The position numbers and the translations under genes are program-made. Below are positions 26,898-35,607 of a DNA stretch of 64,000 bases, in pieces. The notes beneath the pieces were generated by a model, which had not been told where the DNA came from, ran no database searches, and was given only the letters and a program-made list of their open reading frames with translations. Source of the DNA: Bacillota bacterium (GTDB lineage: Bacteria; Bacillota; UBA4882; UBA10575); NCBI GenBank assembly GCA_012837715.1, contig DUQR01000045.1:115317-179316 (forward strand), in the 5' to 3' direction. The stretch's first letter is position 1. Every line of letters begins with the position of its first letter.

Positions 26898-28949
26898 ATG
26901 CAAGGTTTAACATCCCACCGGCGTTACGGTGTCCTCCTGTTTATTTTTTTATTCATGATCATTACCTACATCATTCAGGCAGCTGAGGAACGAACACCCG
27001 CCACCGATGAACTTTATCGGGAAGCTATTCTCCGTTACTATCAGGGCGAATTAACGACCAGTCTTGATTTGCTAACCAAACTTGTTCGAGCTAAGCCCGA
27101 AGATGAGAGGATGCGTTTGGATTTAATATATCTGCTCCGGGAAGCGGGTCAATTTAAAGAAGCTTTATCCTACCTTCGCCCCTTGGTGGCGGCCAACCCA
27201 TCTTCAACAGCTTACTACGATGCTTATCTGACGACCGCCTTTTTAGCCGGAGAATACTACCGAGTGTTAACCGCAAACGGACCGGAAGAAAAGGCCGAAG
27301 CTTTCTTCTGGAAAGGATTAGCCGCTTATGAACTAAAGGTTTTTACACTGGCCAAGGACCATCTGGAACAGGCAGTGGAATGTTCCCCCTTCTATCCTTT
27401 GGCTTACTATTATTTGGGCTTGATTAACTTAGCGGAAAAAGATTTTTCCACCGCGAAAACTAATCTGACCAAAGCTTTGACTCAGGACCCAAATTTATTT
27501 GCCGCCCGTTATGATCTGGCCCGTGCCTATTTAGGGCTTGGCGAATATAAAGCGGCCTACAACCGGTTAAAGCAAGCAGAAAGCGTCGCTCCGGGGAATC
27601 CCCAGATCCAAAAGGATTTATCTGCTTTGCTGGCTGCCCATCCTCAACTTCAAACCGAAGAACAAGCGGAAGCGGCCACAACCCGGCAAATTGCCTCCGT
27701 ACCTAAAGCCGTCACCGTCATTGAAAAAACTCCAGGGATGGAGATAATCCGTGTTGGCCTCGCCGAGCAAGTCGAGACCCTCTGGGCCAAAACCGGCGGC
27801 GCTTTCCGTCTGACTTCCGGCGCCGGCAAAAAGGTTACCGGGAGCGCCCAGAAGATTCTTCGCTTCGCTTTCACTCCGGAAGGCCGGATTCATGTTTACG
27901 ATGAAGCAGAAAACTTGCTCCTCGATAGCGCCGAACGGGTTATCCTTTCCTACCAAGACCCGGCGGCAACCACTCTTCTGTTTCAAATGGAGTACGGGCG
28001 TGGTTATTACTGGGCCGGCCAAGCCAACCGGGCCTACCGCGGCGAGATCCATCTTCTCCCTTTTTCGGCTGGGTTGACCATTGTTAACCGGCTGACGATG
28101 GAAGAATATTTATACGCGGTTGTCCCCTCGGAAATGCCTTCTTCCTGGCCGGCAGCGGCATTAGAAGCTCAGGCCATCGCCGCCCGGACCTATGCCTATG
28201 CCCATCTGGGTAGTTATGAAAAACGTGGTTTCGATCTACTGGGTTCGGTTGCTTCCCAAGCCTATAACGGGGTGCGCAGTGAAACCGCCAACGTCAGGAA
28301 GGCGGTCGACGCAACCCGGGGACAGATTTTAACCTATAACGGAAAACCGATCTCCGCTTTTTACTCTGCTAACTCTGGAGGTTACTCGGCAGTTCCCCCG
28401 GTTACTTGGAATTTTAGTCCCCCTTATCTCCAGGCGGTTCCGGACAAGCTTATTCCGGCCCATGACGGCCTGCTCCCCCCTGCCAAGCTGGCGGCCTGGG
28501 TCAAGGAACGGCCTGAGTCCTACGCCTCAAATCCAAAATACAGTAACCGTAGTGCTTACCGTTGGCGGGTGATCGTTCCCCGGACCGAAATTGAGCACCG
28601 GGTGAATAAACAAAAGGACATTGGTCAGATTACTGGTCTCCAAACCCTGGGACGGGCAGCCTGCGGTCGGGTTGAACAGGTTCTTATCAAAGGGACTGCT
28701 GGGCAAAGCGTGGTGCGGGGTGATGCCATCCGTTCCACCCTCGGCGGGTTAAGAAGTAACCTCTTTACCGTTGAACCGAAACTCGGTCCGGATGGACTCC
28801 CGGAATACTTCATCTTCACCGGGGCCGGCTTTGGCCATGGCGTGGGGATGGACCAAAGTGGAGCCGCCGGTATGGCTGCCGACGGCTATTCCGCCCAAGC
28901 TATTCTGGCCCACTATTATCCGGGAGCTACCCTGACCACTCTATACTAG
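26898..28949 (+). CDS. TPR protein with SpoIID/LytB lytic transglycosylase domain
   Basis: SpoIID-family enzymes cut glycan strands in peptidoglycan. This 683-residue protein has a membrane anchor or signal at 9-28 and TPR-like helices at about 36-250. The SpoIID domain runs from about 280 to the end. The catalytic-type SEMP motif is at 411-414 (E412), followed by ALEAQAIAARTYA. GFGHGVGMDQSGA is near the C-terminus. Classical SpoIID is about 340 residues and lacks TPRs, so this is a fusion, perhaps for recruiting partners. AAAGGAAAAG precedes the ATG. It converges on the CsgG/TPR cluster. Confidence 0.9.
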   Translation: MQGLTSHRRYGVLLFIFLFMIITYIIQAAEERTPATDELYREAILRYYQGELTTSLDLLTKLVRAKPEDERMRLDLIYLLREAGQFKEALSYLRPLVAANPSSTAYYDAYLTTAFLAGEYYRVLTANGPEEKAEAFFWKGLAAYELKVFTLAKDHLEQAVECSPFYPLAYYYLGLINLAEKDFSTAKTNLTKALTQDPNLFAARYDLARAYLGLGEYKAAYNRLKQAESVAPGNPQIQKDLSALLAAHPQLQTEEQAEAATTRQIASVPKAVTVIEKTPGMEIIRVGLAEQVETLWAKTGGAFRLTSGAGKKVTGSAQKILRFAFTPEGRIHVYDEAENLLLDSAERVILSYQDPAATTLLFQMEYGRGYYWAGQANRAYRGEIHLLPFSAGLTIVNRLTMEEYLYAVVPSEMPSSWPAAALEAQAIAARTYAYAHLGSYEKRGFDLLGSVASQAYNGVRSETANVRKAVDATRGQILTYNGKPISAFYSANSGGYSAVPPVTWNFSPPYLQAVPDKLIPAHDGLLPPAKLAAWVKERPESYASNPKYSNRSAYRWRVIVPRTEIEHRVNKQKDIGQITGLQTLGRAACGRVEQVLIKGTAGQSVVRGDAIRSTLGGLRSNLFTVEPKLGPDGLPEYFIFTGAGFGHGVGMDQSGAAGMAADGYSAQAILAHYYPGATLTTLY

Positions 28950-28958
28950 CCGTTCTAG

Positions 28959-28992
28959 AATCTCTTTTCTCGGTTACAGCGCAAAAAACTTT
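28959..28992. repeat. Partial copy of the dispersed repeat (F)
   Basis: The segment containing TCGGTTACAGCGCAAAAAACT matches the metK-side end of copy A at 18 of 21 positions. The rest of the element is missing, because coding sequence begins on both sides. Confidence 0.4.
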
Positions 28993-31579
28993 ATTGGGAA
29001 GGTAGACCCAGAGTAACCCCAAAAGCAACCGCACTTCCCCGGTGGAAGTAATGACGGTAGTCGGACCCGATGGCCAGAGAAAAACGATTGGCTTTACCCA
29101 AATAAAGCCTTAACCCTGTGCCGAAATTAAAGTAAAAACCATAATCAAAGCCGCTACTTGATTCAGGGATTGAAATTAAGCCGTAAATGCCCCCGCCGAG
29201 CAGGATATACCAACCCACTGTCTCGGTCGGGGCAAAAAGATCCCCTTCCCACGCCACTTCGCCACCGGCTTCGCCCAACCATGCGGTAGTCGATAGTCCG
29301 GTTCGCACTTTAAAGCCAGAAAAAGATTGAAAGGGCCAACCTTTTTCCGAACCCAATTCAACCATTAAATAGGGGTCTTCGGTCCAGGAATCCATACTGA
29401 CGGAAAGCCCGAGCGCCATTCGCCTTTGCTTGGATAATTTTTTGAACAAGGTGTCGCACTGTCGATACCAGTAGCTCCGTTGGGGCGTTAACTTTGCTTC
29501 GGTCCCGCGGATTAACGCTTCCTCCAAATACTCTAAAGCCAGCTGTTTTTCGCCTTTTTGCTGGTAAACACGGCCAAAAGCATAATAGATCCATCCATCC
29601 CCCGTCGGGTCTTCCTTTAGAGCCTGGGCTTGTTCTAAACAAGCTAATGCCTCTTTGTCCCGTTGGGGGTTTAATTCCGCTAAACAGTACCCTTTAACCG
29701 CATAACCGATGGCAAACTCAGGTAACAATTGGACACATTCTTCGGCTAACATTAAGTAATAACTGTTATTGCCACCCCGCTGACGAAAAAGGAGAAAAAG
29801 TTGGGTATAACTTTCTTCCAAGCGGCGTCGGCAATCGGGTATCCACTCCTGCGGCGCCGATCCGGTCTCATCTTCCTGCCGAAGGGCTTCGCCTAGAGCT
29901 TCCACTGCAGACCCATGGCGTTCCCTTTCCTGATAAGCCCAACCTAAAAGATATTGACTCCAGGCTGGCGTCGTCAACTCAACTTTCTTCCGGTTAGCTT
30001 CTTCTAGTGCTTCAATCGCCCGGTCCGGATCTTCCCCCGTCATCAGATAGGAATAACCTAAGGCCACATAAGTATCGGCATCCCCCGGAACATAAGCCAG
30101 GGTTTGCTTAATAAAGTCAATCGCTTCCGCATACCTCTCCTCTTCCAGGAGTACTTTACGTTTTTCCCCGTAAATCTCATGCAAAAGGCGGAGACAATCA
30201 TCATACCACTCCGGAGGGGTTAGCCTTAAAACTTGCTGGCTTCTGGTAAGCGCTTCCTCCAGTCTTTCCCGGGCTTGCTCCGTTGCTCCGACTTCCTGGT
30301 AGGCCCAGCCTAGAAGATAATATGTCCACCCGTCACCGGTCGGATCGGCAGATAGTTGCAGAGCGTCTAACAAAGCATTTATTGCTTCCGAAGCGTAGCC
30401 CGGACCAATTTGAAGTAAAGAGTAGGCTTTTGCCGTATGGGCAAAGGCCGGATTGAAGCGTTCAATCACCTGTTGGCTCAAGAATAGCGCTTGCTGATAA
30501 TCTTGCCGTTCCCAACAGGTTTTAATTTCCTCCTGGTACATTTCGGAACATCTTTGGACAGCCTGGTCGTACCAAGAATCAATCGACCGGAGCGGACCAA
30601 TTGCCTGATAGCGCCGGATCGCCTTCTCCAATGCCAAGCGGGCTTCCACACGACGCCCCTGTTGACTATATAAGCGGCCCAAAAGGTAGTGGGCAAAGCC
30701 ATTTTCCAGCGGATATTCGCTTTGGTTCACCGCCTCCTCCAGGGAGTTAAGGGCCTGCTCTTCGTTGGGTGGCTGGAACTGCAGATAAACATAGCCCAGG
30801 GCAGCCCGGGCAAAGGCAAAATCCGGATTAGTCGCCAAAGCCTCCTGACATAGGGAAAAAGCCCGGCGATAATTACGATTCTCCAGGGCTTGTTCAATCC
30901 TGTTTTTTAGCTCCTGTTCCTGCTGAATCCGGGGAGGTTCCAACGGGATTCCGGCAGGCGGAGAAGAGACCGACGTCTCTTCGGCGGAGCCCGGAAGCTC
31001 CAGCCCAGTTGCGGGTTGAAAACCTTCAGCAAGAGTAACTACCGTCGCCAACAGTTGCGAAACGCTATCATCTTTCGGTAATTCAACGGAAGCAGCAGCT
31101 ACAATCATCCCGGTACTAGTCGCGATCACCCGGGCATTGACCCGTACCGTCGCCGTTAACTCGGAAAGGGTACCGGAAACAACGGCGGTGACCCCGAGAA
31201 TATTCCCCAGTTCCTGGGCAGAAGAAGCATCGACAACCCCCGAAGCGCTTAACTTCAATTCATCCAATACTTTGTTCAATAATTGACGTTCAATAACATC
31301 AAAACGTTTGGTCAAAAAGAAACGGGTGGTTAGCTCTTCAGCGACAAACCGGCCTAAACTGGTTACGTTTCCTTGCAAGTCGAGAAAATCCAAAATGGCA
31401 ATACGCTTTTTTTCCGCCCCTGAGTCTGGCCCGGCATTCTCCTCCATAACCGTTACAATCCGCGCCGCCAATGTATCCAGACTCTGATCCAAATCGGTCT
31501 GGGCAAAGGCCGGAGCGCTTCCCAGCAAGAGGCCGATCAAAATTGTTAAACGTAGAGAGAAACGGTTGTTTTTCTTCAT
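28991..31579 (-). CDS. Secreted CsgG/FlgO-like TPR protein with beta-rich C-terminus
   Basis: A signal peptide (1-26, ending AFA) is followed by a CsgG/FlgO-like domain at about 57-180: IAILDFLD, FVAEELTTRFF, FDVIERQLLNKVLDE, then GVTAVVSGTLSE. After a Pro/Ser linker come many TPR-like units (about 225-700) with the recurring YLLGWAYQE pattern. The last 150 residues are rich in Gly and alternating aromatics, as in small outer-membrane barrels. FlgO/CsgG relatives act in the outer membrane or periplasm. No enzyme motif is seen. It is the last gene of a four-gene minus-strand cluster, 29 bases after the 31609 gene. The architecture is unusual and the function unknown. Confidence 0.8.
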   Translation of the reverse strand: MKKNNRFSLRLTILIGLLLGSAPAFAQTDLDQSLDTLAARIVTVMEENAGPDSGAEKKRIAILDFLDLQGNVTSLGRFVAEELTTRFFLTKRFDVIERQLLNKVLDELKLSASGVVDASSAQELGNILGVTAVVSGTLSELTATVRVNARVIATSTGMIVAAASVELPKDDSVSQLLATVVTLAEGFQPATGLELPGSAEETSVSSPPAGIPLEPPRIQQEQELKNRIEQALENRNYRRAFSLCQEALATNPDFAFARAALGYVYLQFQPPNEEQALNSLEEAVNQSEYPLENGFAHYLLGRLYSQQGRRVEARLALEKAIRRYQAIGPLRSIDSWYDQAVQRCSEMYQEEIKTCWERQDYQQALFLSQQVIERFNPAFAHTAKAYSLLQIGPGYASEAINALLDALQLSADPTGDGWTYYLLGWAYQEVGATEQARERLEEALTRSQQVLRLTPPEWYDDCLRLLHEIYGEKRKVLLEEERYAEAIDFIKQTLAYVPGDADTYVALGYSYLMTGEDPDRAIEALEEANRKKVELTTPAWSQYLLGWAYQERERHGSAVEALGEALRQEDETGSAPQEWIPDCRRRLEESYTQLFLLFRQRGGNNSYYLMLAEECVQLLPEFAIGYAVKGYCLAELNPQRDKEALACLEQAQALKEDPTGDGWIYYAFGRVYQQKGEKQLALEYLEEALIRGTEAKLTPQRSYWYRQCDTLFKKLSKQRRMALGLSVSMDSWTEDPYLMVELGSEKGWPFQSFSGFKVRTGLSTTAWLGEAGGEVAWEGDLFAPTETVGWYILLGGGIYGLISIPESSSGFDYGFYFNFGTGLRLYLGKANRFSLAIGSDYRHYFHRGSAVAFGVTLGLPSQ

Positions 31580-31608
31580 CTAAGGCATCCTCTACTTTAA
31601 ATTTTTAA

Positions 31609-32667
31609 TCATTTTTTCAGTCTTTTACTAAGTTGAGATGCGAGTTGTGGAATGTGGCGCCACCAATCAACACTGGCCATTCCCTTGGGGAAATTATAGG
31701 TAAATGCTTTTACTTCCTTACTAATTTTTCCCGAAGGAACTTCCAGTCTCTGCGCAGCGACTTTAATTTTAAGCTGATTTTTCGCTTCCACCGGATCGAG
31801 CACACCGATAATCACTTCATCAACCCCAAGTAAGCGACCAAGATCCATTGCCAATCTTTCATCCAGTGTTGCGCTTAAGCCTGCTGCTTGCTCGTTGACC
31901 ACCGCTTGTACCCGATTGTAATCGAGCATCACATATTTCCCGTTGGCTTCGGCCACCATCCGGGTTTCTAATTCCCGGGCGACCAAATCTTCCAAACCGG
32001 GCAAGTCCGTATTATTCACAAAAAATAAGATGGCAATTAACGGTAGATCGCGATGGACTTTTGTTTGCGCCCGTTGATAATGGTCAACAATCTCATTATG
32101 TTGGGGGGCAAGTAAATAAGCCCTTTCATACTCCCGCAAGGCCTCCGGCCAACGGTTAACCGTCTCGTAAGCTAAACCCCGCCGGTAATAAACCAGCGCC
32201 AACTCCTGGGCAAGCTGATCTAATTTTTGCCGGACTTCCGTGGAAGCAGGCATATATTGCAATGCTTTACGATAATAATCCTCAGCGGCTTCTAAGCGTT
32301 CCTCCTTACGAGCTTCATCCCCTAAACGTAAAAACATAGCGCCGGCCCGTTCTTTCGCGGTCGCTAGTTTAGTGGTCACATCCTTATAGTTAGGATTAAT
32401 CTCCCAAGCTTGGGTATAGGCACGGACCGCTCCCTCCCAGTCGCCGGCGGCGGCAAGGGCCTCTCCTTGCTGGTAGAATTTATCCGCTCTTCCATTGACC
32501 ACAGCCTGGCGAATGAGACAAACGACCCCCACCACAACAACGGTAATTGCCCCAATTTTGAGCGCCTTTTCCCCGGAAAATCCCTCCGCCGCGCTGGCTG
32601 TTATGGTGTTGGCAAGCATCAGCAAAATAAGGACTAAACAAGTCAATTTAATTAATTTTCTCATCAT
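31609..32667 (-). CDS. Secreted TPR protein with C-terminal CsgG/FlgO-like domain
   Basis: A signal peptide (about 1-27, ending ASA) is followed by a short hydrophobic segment and TPR-like repeats (about 60-190). The C-terminal CsgG/FlgO-like domain contains LPLIAILFFVNN, DLVARELETRM, YNRVQAVVNEQ and LLGVDEVIIGVL. The domain order is the reverse of the next gene. ATG 32667 (or 32664) is chosen because it starts a good signal peptide; the open frame extends to 32715 but adds a non-signal stretch. The ribosome site is weak. The context suggests that it works with the FlgT-like and LPP20-like proteins upstream. Confidence 0.78.
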   Translation of the reverse strand: MMRKLIKLTCLVLILLMLANTITASAAEGFSGEKALKIGAITVVVVGVVCLIRQAVVNGRADKFYQQGEALAAAGDWEGAVRAYTQAWEINPNYKDVTTKLATAKERAGAMFLRLGDEARKEERLEAAEDYYRKALQYMPASTEVRQKLDQLAQELALVYYRRGLAYETVNRWPEALREYERAYLLAPQHNEIVDHYQRAQTKVHRDLPLIAILFFVNNTDLPGLEDLVARELETRMVAEANGKYVMLDYNRVQAVVNEQAAGLSATLDERLAMDLGRLLGVDEVIIGVLDPVEAKNQLKIKVAAQRLEVPSGKISKEVKAFTYNFPKGMASVDWWRHIPQLASQLSKRLKK

Positions 32668-32718
32668 TTCCGTTGATTTCAGCTGAAACCAACTTCCCTC
32701 CTTCCCGACCACCAACTA

Positions 32719-33534
32719 CTAATCAATGAGAAATACCACCGCCCCATTTTTGATCACTTCCGCAGGCAGTCTCCGAAAGGCCTTGGCCGCCTCAACGCCC
32801 AGAACCAAATCGGTTTGCTCTCCTCCCCCGGTTGGAATGGCACTCTCCGCCAACAAAAATAGAGGGTTACTGCCTAAACGGGGAAGCTTCCGTGCCGCAT
32901 CGAGAGACCGGGCATAAGCCACAATCGTGGTTAAGCCCGGTCGCGCCATGTTGACCATCGTCGAAGCGTAAAGAAGATACCCCTCATGGTCGAAAACTTG
33001 AGGATAAAGCGCCGGTTTTACCTTTAAGTTGCGGGCATCAATAATTACCCCTGTGTAGCGTGAAGTTCCCTCCACATCAAGGAAGCCTTCATGCAACGGC
33101 TGATCCCAATCGTAATACTCGGTCACTTCCGGACGGTTAAGTAAATTGCTCAGTCCAGCTTGTCCTCCCAGCGGCAATTCAATCGTGAGCTCAATTATTC
33201 CGTCCCGCTGTTGGTTAACCCTGATGATCCGGGCCCCGCGGATAAAACCTTCTACGACAATCCGGATCTCATCACTTTTTGTGACATAATTTGCTACATA
33301 GGTTTGGCTATTTACCCGAACCCCGTTAATAACCTCTGCCGCATTCCGGTAGGCATCAGCTTTCGCAGCGCTTCTGGCCATCAACTTGGCCTGAGGTCCG
33401 GAGCTTCCTTTAGGCGGAACACCATAGCCAACCACCTGAATAAAGCCGTTCGCCCAATCAATCTTTCCCTGACCAATCTCCTCAACCAGACCATAATCAT
33501 CGGCCAGAACCAATGTTTCCACGAACAAACCCAT
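32719..33534 (-). CDS. LPP20/FlgP-like secreted protein
   Basis: The region about 25-130 fits the LPP20 family: IQVVGYGVPPKG, then MARSAAKADAYRNAAEVING and VEGFIRGARI. FlgP of Vibrio, an outer-membrane basal-body protein, belongs to this family. The C-terminal half (GVIIDARNLKVKPALYPQVF) is also seen in LPP20-type proteins. The first ATG is 33534, but it has no ribosome site and would cut a signal peptide in half. The in-frame ACG at 33576 has GGGGGTG 6 nt upstream and restores a signal peptide starting RKLVLTVLLCVLL. The real start may be that ACG. No lipobox cysteine is seen. Confidence 0.78.
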   Translation of the reverse strand: MGLFVETLVLADDYGLVEEIGQGKIDWANGFIQVVGYGVPPKGSSGPQAKLMARSAAKADAYRNAAEVINGVRVNSQTYVANYVTKSDEIRIVVEGFIRGARIIRVNQQRDGIIELTIELPLGGQAGLSNLLNRPEVTEYYDWDQPLHEGFLDVEGTSRYTGVIIDARNLKVKPALYPQVFDHEGYLLYASTMVNMARPGLTTIVAYARSLDAARKLPRLGSNPLFLLAESAIPTGGGEQTDLVLGVEAAKAFRRLPAEVIKNGAVVFLID

Positions 33535-33598
33535 AAGTAAAACACAGAGAAGTACAGTAAGAACTAGCTTACGCGTTTAAAACACCCCCTAATCCCCA

Positions 33599-34657
33599 TT
33601 ATGGACTACCTACTGCCATTACCATCAGTTCGATTAGATATGGTGACACCCCGGTGACTTCCAGGATAAATTCATCCCAACCAAGTAATTCGTCGGCTAA
33701 TTGTGGAGCCGTAAGTGTCGTCTCCACGGACAACACGGCTTTTCTTCCGGTATACTCGTGTAGCTGAACCCTATCAACCATCGGGGTCTCCCGTAGATAC
33801 TGACGGAAAAGGGTTACTTGTGGATAAGTGAGATTCATGACCGAAAGCGTTAGGCTGCGCGGCGCAGTAAGGTTTTTCGATAAATCAGCCAAGATTAAAG
33901 GGAGCAACCTTTCACTGGCTCGGCGCAGAGCTTTTTCTGCTGCCGCTCTTTCCGTAAGGTCAACTTCGGTCTGTTGCAAATCATAACTACCCAAGGACTC
34001 CCCAGTATCGGCTTTAACCATTCTGACCTGAAGTGTAACCCGACAAGAAACTAACCCTTGATAGCTACCAAGTTTTTCTGAAAAAACTTCTCCCGTAACC
34101 AAGAGAGCGCCCTGCTGGCGGGCAGCTGGTTGTTTCTGATCAAAAACCCTATTGTAACCGGCTGCTTGTAACCCCTCCATAATAACGGTAGTGAACCCTC
34201 CGGTTGACAAGCGCTGATCCTCCGCCGTAATTGAGAGCATAATACCAGGATTCCCTGCCAACATCAAATTCAAGCGGAGTTCCTCCAAATCCTGAATCAT
34301 TGTCCCTTTCTTGACCCTAACCGTAAGGAAAACTTTGCAAATGTTCTGTTCCACCCAAACTTTGTTTATTTCATATCCGGAGATATAGCCGGCCGAACGC
34401 AGGCGGATGGTATCTTTAATTAACTGGTAGTTTTCTACCTTGGTTTCACTATAGACCAGACTGCCGACGGCTTGTTCCGCCGCTTGGCGCAGACCATCGG
34501 CCACGGCCAGCTCTTGTGCTTTAGCCAGATTCCCATTCACAACCAAGGCCTGGCCTAAAACTTGTAACTCGATTGTCCCCTCTTCCGCGGATGTAACCCA
34601 GACGACCGGTACGGCCATCAGGAAGCCAAGAAGACAAACGGTAATCCATCGCTTCAT
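33599..34657 (-). CDS. FlgT-like secreted protein
   Basis: A signal peptide (1-24) precedes an N-terminal domain with the FlgT_N pattern: VLGQALVVNGNLAKAQ, LRQAAEQAVGSLV, and AGYISGYEI. FlgT is a periplasmic ring protein of the Vibrio flagellar basal body. The middle (about 130-265) looks CsgG-like, with VIMEGLQAAGYNRVF, LLVTGEV and TLQVRMVKADTGE. The C-terminal 80 residues are unassigned. ATG 34657 is chosen for AAGGAGG 7 nt upstream. It is the first gene of the four-gene cluster. No flagellar structural gene is in the window. Confidence 0.78.
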   Translation of the reverse strand: MKRWITVCLLGFLMAVPVVWVTSAEEGTIELQVLGQALVVNGNLAKAQELAVADGLRQAAEQAVGSLVYSETKVENYQLIKDTIRLRSAGYISGYEINKVWVEQNICKVFLTVRVKKGTMIQDLEELRLNLMLAGNPGIMLSITAEDQRLSTGGFTTVIMEGLQAAGYNRVFDQKQPAARQQGALLVTGEVFSEKLGSYQGLVSCRVTLQVRMVKADTGESLGSYDLQQTEVDLTERAAAEKALRRASERLLPLILADLSKNLTAPRSLTLSVMNLTYPQVTLFRQYLRETPMVDRVQLHEYTGRKAVLSVETTLTAPQLADELLGWDEFILEVTGVSPYLIELMVMAVGSP

Positions 34658-34759
34658 GCTGCAACCTCCTTGGTTGAGAACTAAACAACACCTTAATAGT
34701 TTAAATTCCATCCAAGGATATTTTTCCCTTTAATTTTACCACAAAATTTGGGGGGAAAG

Positions 34760-34782
34760 AAAAAAGACCCGAAGGGGCCTTT
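34760..34782 (-). terminator. hsp20 terminator
   Basis: AAAGGCCC and GGGTCTTT form an 8-bp stem (one G-U pair) with a 4-base loop, then a T-run on the minus strand. It lies 10 bases after the hsp20 stop. Confidence 0.75.
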
Positions 34783-34791
34783 CGCACCAAA

Positions 34792-35247
34792 CTACTGAAT
34801 AGGGGGAGTATCCCCTTCGATTCTTGGCTTAAATCCTCGTTTTTTCGCTGTATCTGCTTTGGGAATTCTAACTTCTAAAACTCCCTGCCGGTATCTGGCC
34901 GTCGCTTGATCTGCTTTAACTTCCACGGGTAACTGAATCGCCCGGTAGAAACTACCGTACCGGCGTTCTGTTAAATGATAACCCCGTTCCTCCTTAGTTT
35001 CATCCCGTTTAGTTTCACCTTTTAGAATAACCACGTGATCATCAACGGTAAGATCAAGATCTTCTTTATTCATGCCAGGTAAATCCGCTTCTAAAATAAT
35101 CTCTTGATCGGTTTCTTTCAAATCAACCGAAGGCCCAAGGGCGGCTGGACGAAAAAATTCCCCGAAAGTCCGCGGGATTAATTGGTTAAAAAAGCGTTCG
35201 CCCCAGAAATCGTTATTATGGGGGCTTAACCAATTTCGATTCTCCAC
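34792..35247 (-). CDS. Hsp20/alpha-crystallin family small heat-shock protein
   Basis: The 151-residue protein has an alpha-crystallin domain (about 38-135) with ADLPGMNKEDLDL and the GVLEVRIPK motif. Small heat-shock proteins hold unfolding proteins in oligomers. The start is GTG 35247 with AGGTG 5 nt upstream. A candidate vegetative promoter lies 18-50 bases upstream; I see no CIRCE element. It ends at its own terminator before the FlgT-like cluster. Confidence 0.94.
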   Translation of the reverse strand: MENRNWLSPHNNDFWGERFFNQLIPRTFGEFFRPAALGPSVDLKETDQEIILEADLPGMNKEDLDLTVDDHVVILKGETKRDETKEERGYHLTERRYGSFYRAIQLPVEVKADQATARYRQGVLEVRIPKADTAKKRGFKPRIEGDTPPIQ

Positions 35248-35265
35248 GAAAACACCTCACTTTTT

Positions 35266-35294
35266 AGTATATATTATCTCCAGCCTTTTGCTAA
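35266..35294 (-). promoter_or_regulatory. Candidate hsp20 promoter
   Basis: TTAGCA (35289-35294) and TATACT (35266-35271) are 17 bp apart on the minus strand, 18 bases before the GTG start. Confidence 0.45.
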
Positions 35295-35422
35295 CTATCC
35301 GTTGGTCTTAATTCTGGTTTGTTTCGGCCTTTATCCGATGACCGTCTTTTCTCCTTTGCGAGAAAGCTATTCCCCATTATTTGCTTTGCCGGATAAGAGC
35401 TTTTTATTCTTTAGGCCTGAAA

Positions 35423-35449
35423 ACAAAAAAAAAGACCGGACATAGAATA
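35423..35449 (+). promoter_or_regulatory. Sigma-K-like promoter of the small peptide gene
   Basis: AC (35423-35424) and CATAGAATA (35441-35449) are 16 bp apart, fitting the sigma-K pattern AC-N16-CATANNNTA. It lies 36 bases before the ATG of a YjcZ-like peptide, which would fit late sporulation expression. Such short motifs can occur by chance. Confidence 0.35.
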
Positions 35450-35484
35450 ATACTATAATCAACGCATTAGAAAGGAGAATCGCT

Positions 35485-35583
35485 ATGGGCGTAACTGGAG
35501 GCTTTCAGGGTGGCTGTAAGGATTTCTTTCCTTTTTTAATCTTCCTCATCCTCATTCTCTTGGTCTTGGGATGCCTCTGTTAA
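35485..35583 (+). CDS. YjcZ-like 32-residue hydrophobic peptide
   Basis: The ORF encodes MGVTGGFQGGCKDFF, then a single hydrophobic helix of Leu, Ile, Phe and Val, ending LGCLC. Glycine-rich start plus one helix resembles the YjcZ/YjbE-type small sporulation proteins of Bacilli and clostridia. GAAAGGAGAATCGCT gives a strong ribosome site 8 nt before the ATG, and a terminator follows at once. These signals support a real gene despite the size. Confidence 0.7.
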   Translation: MGVTGGFQGGCKDFFPFLIFLILILLVLGCLC

Positions 35584-35587
35584 AAAA

Positions 35588-35607
35588 AAGCCCCCGGAAG
35601 GGGGCTT
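35588..35607 (-). terminator. Shared bidirectional terminator
   Basis: AAGCCCCC and GGGGGCTT form an 8-bp stem with loop GGAA. On the minus strand it is followed by eight T and ends the acetyltransferase gene, whose stop codon lies in the stem. On the plus strand it follows the small peptide gene. Confidence 0.8.
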
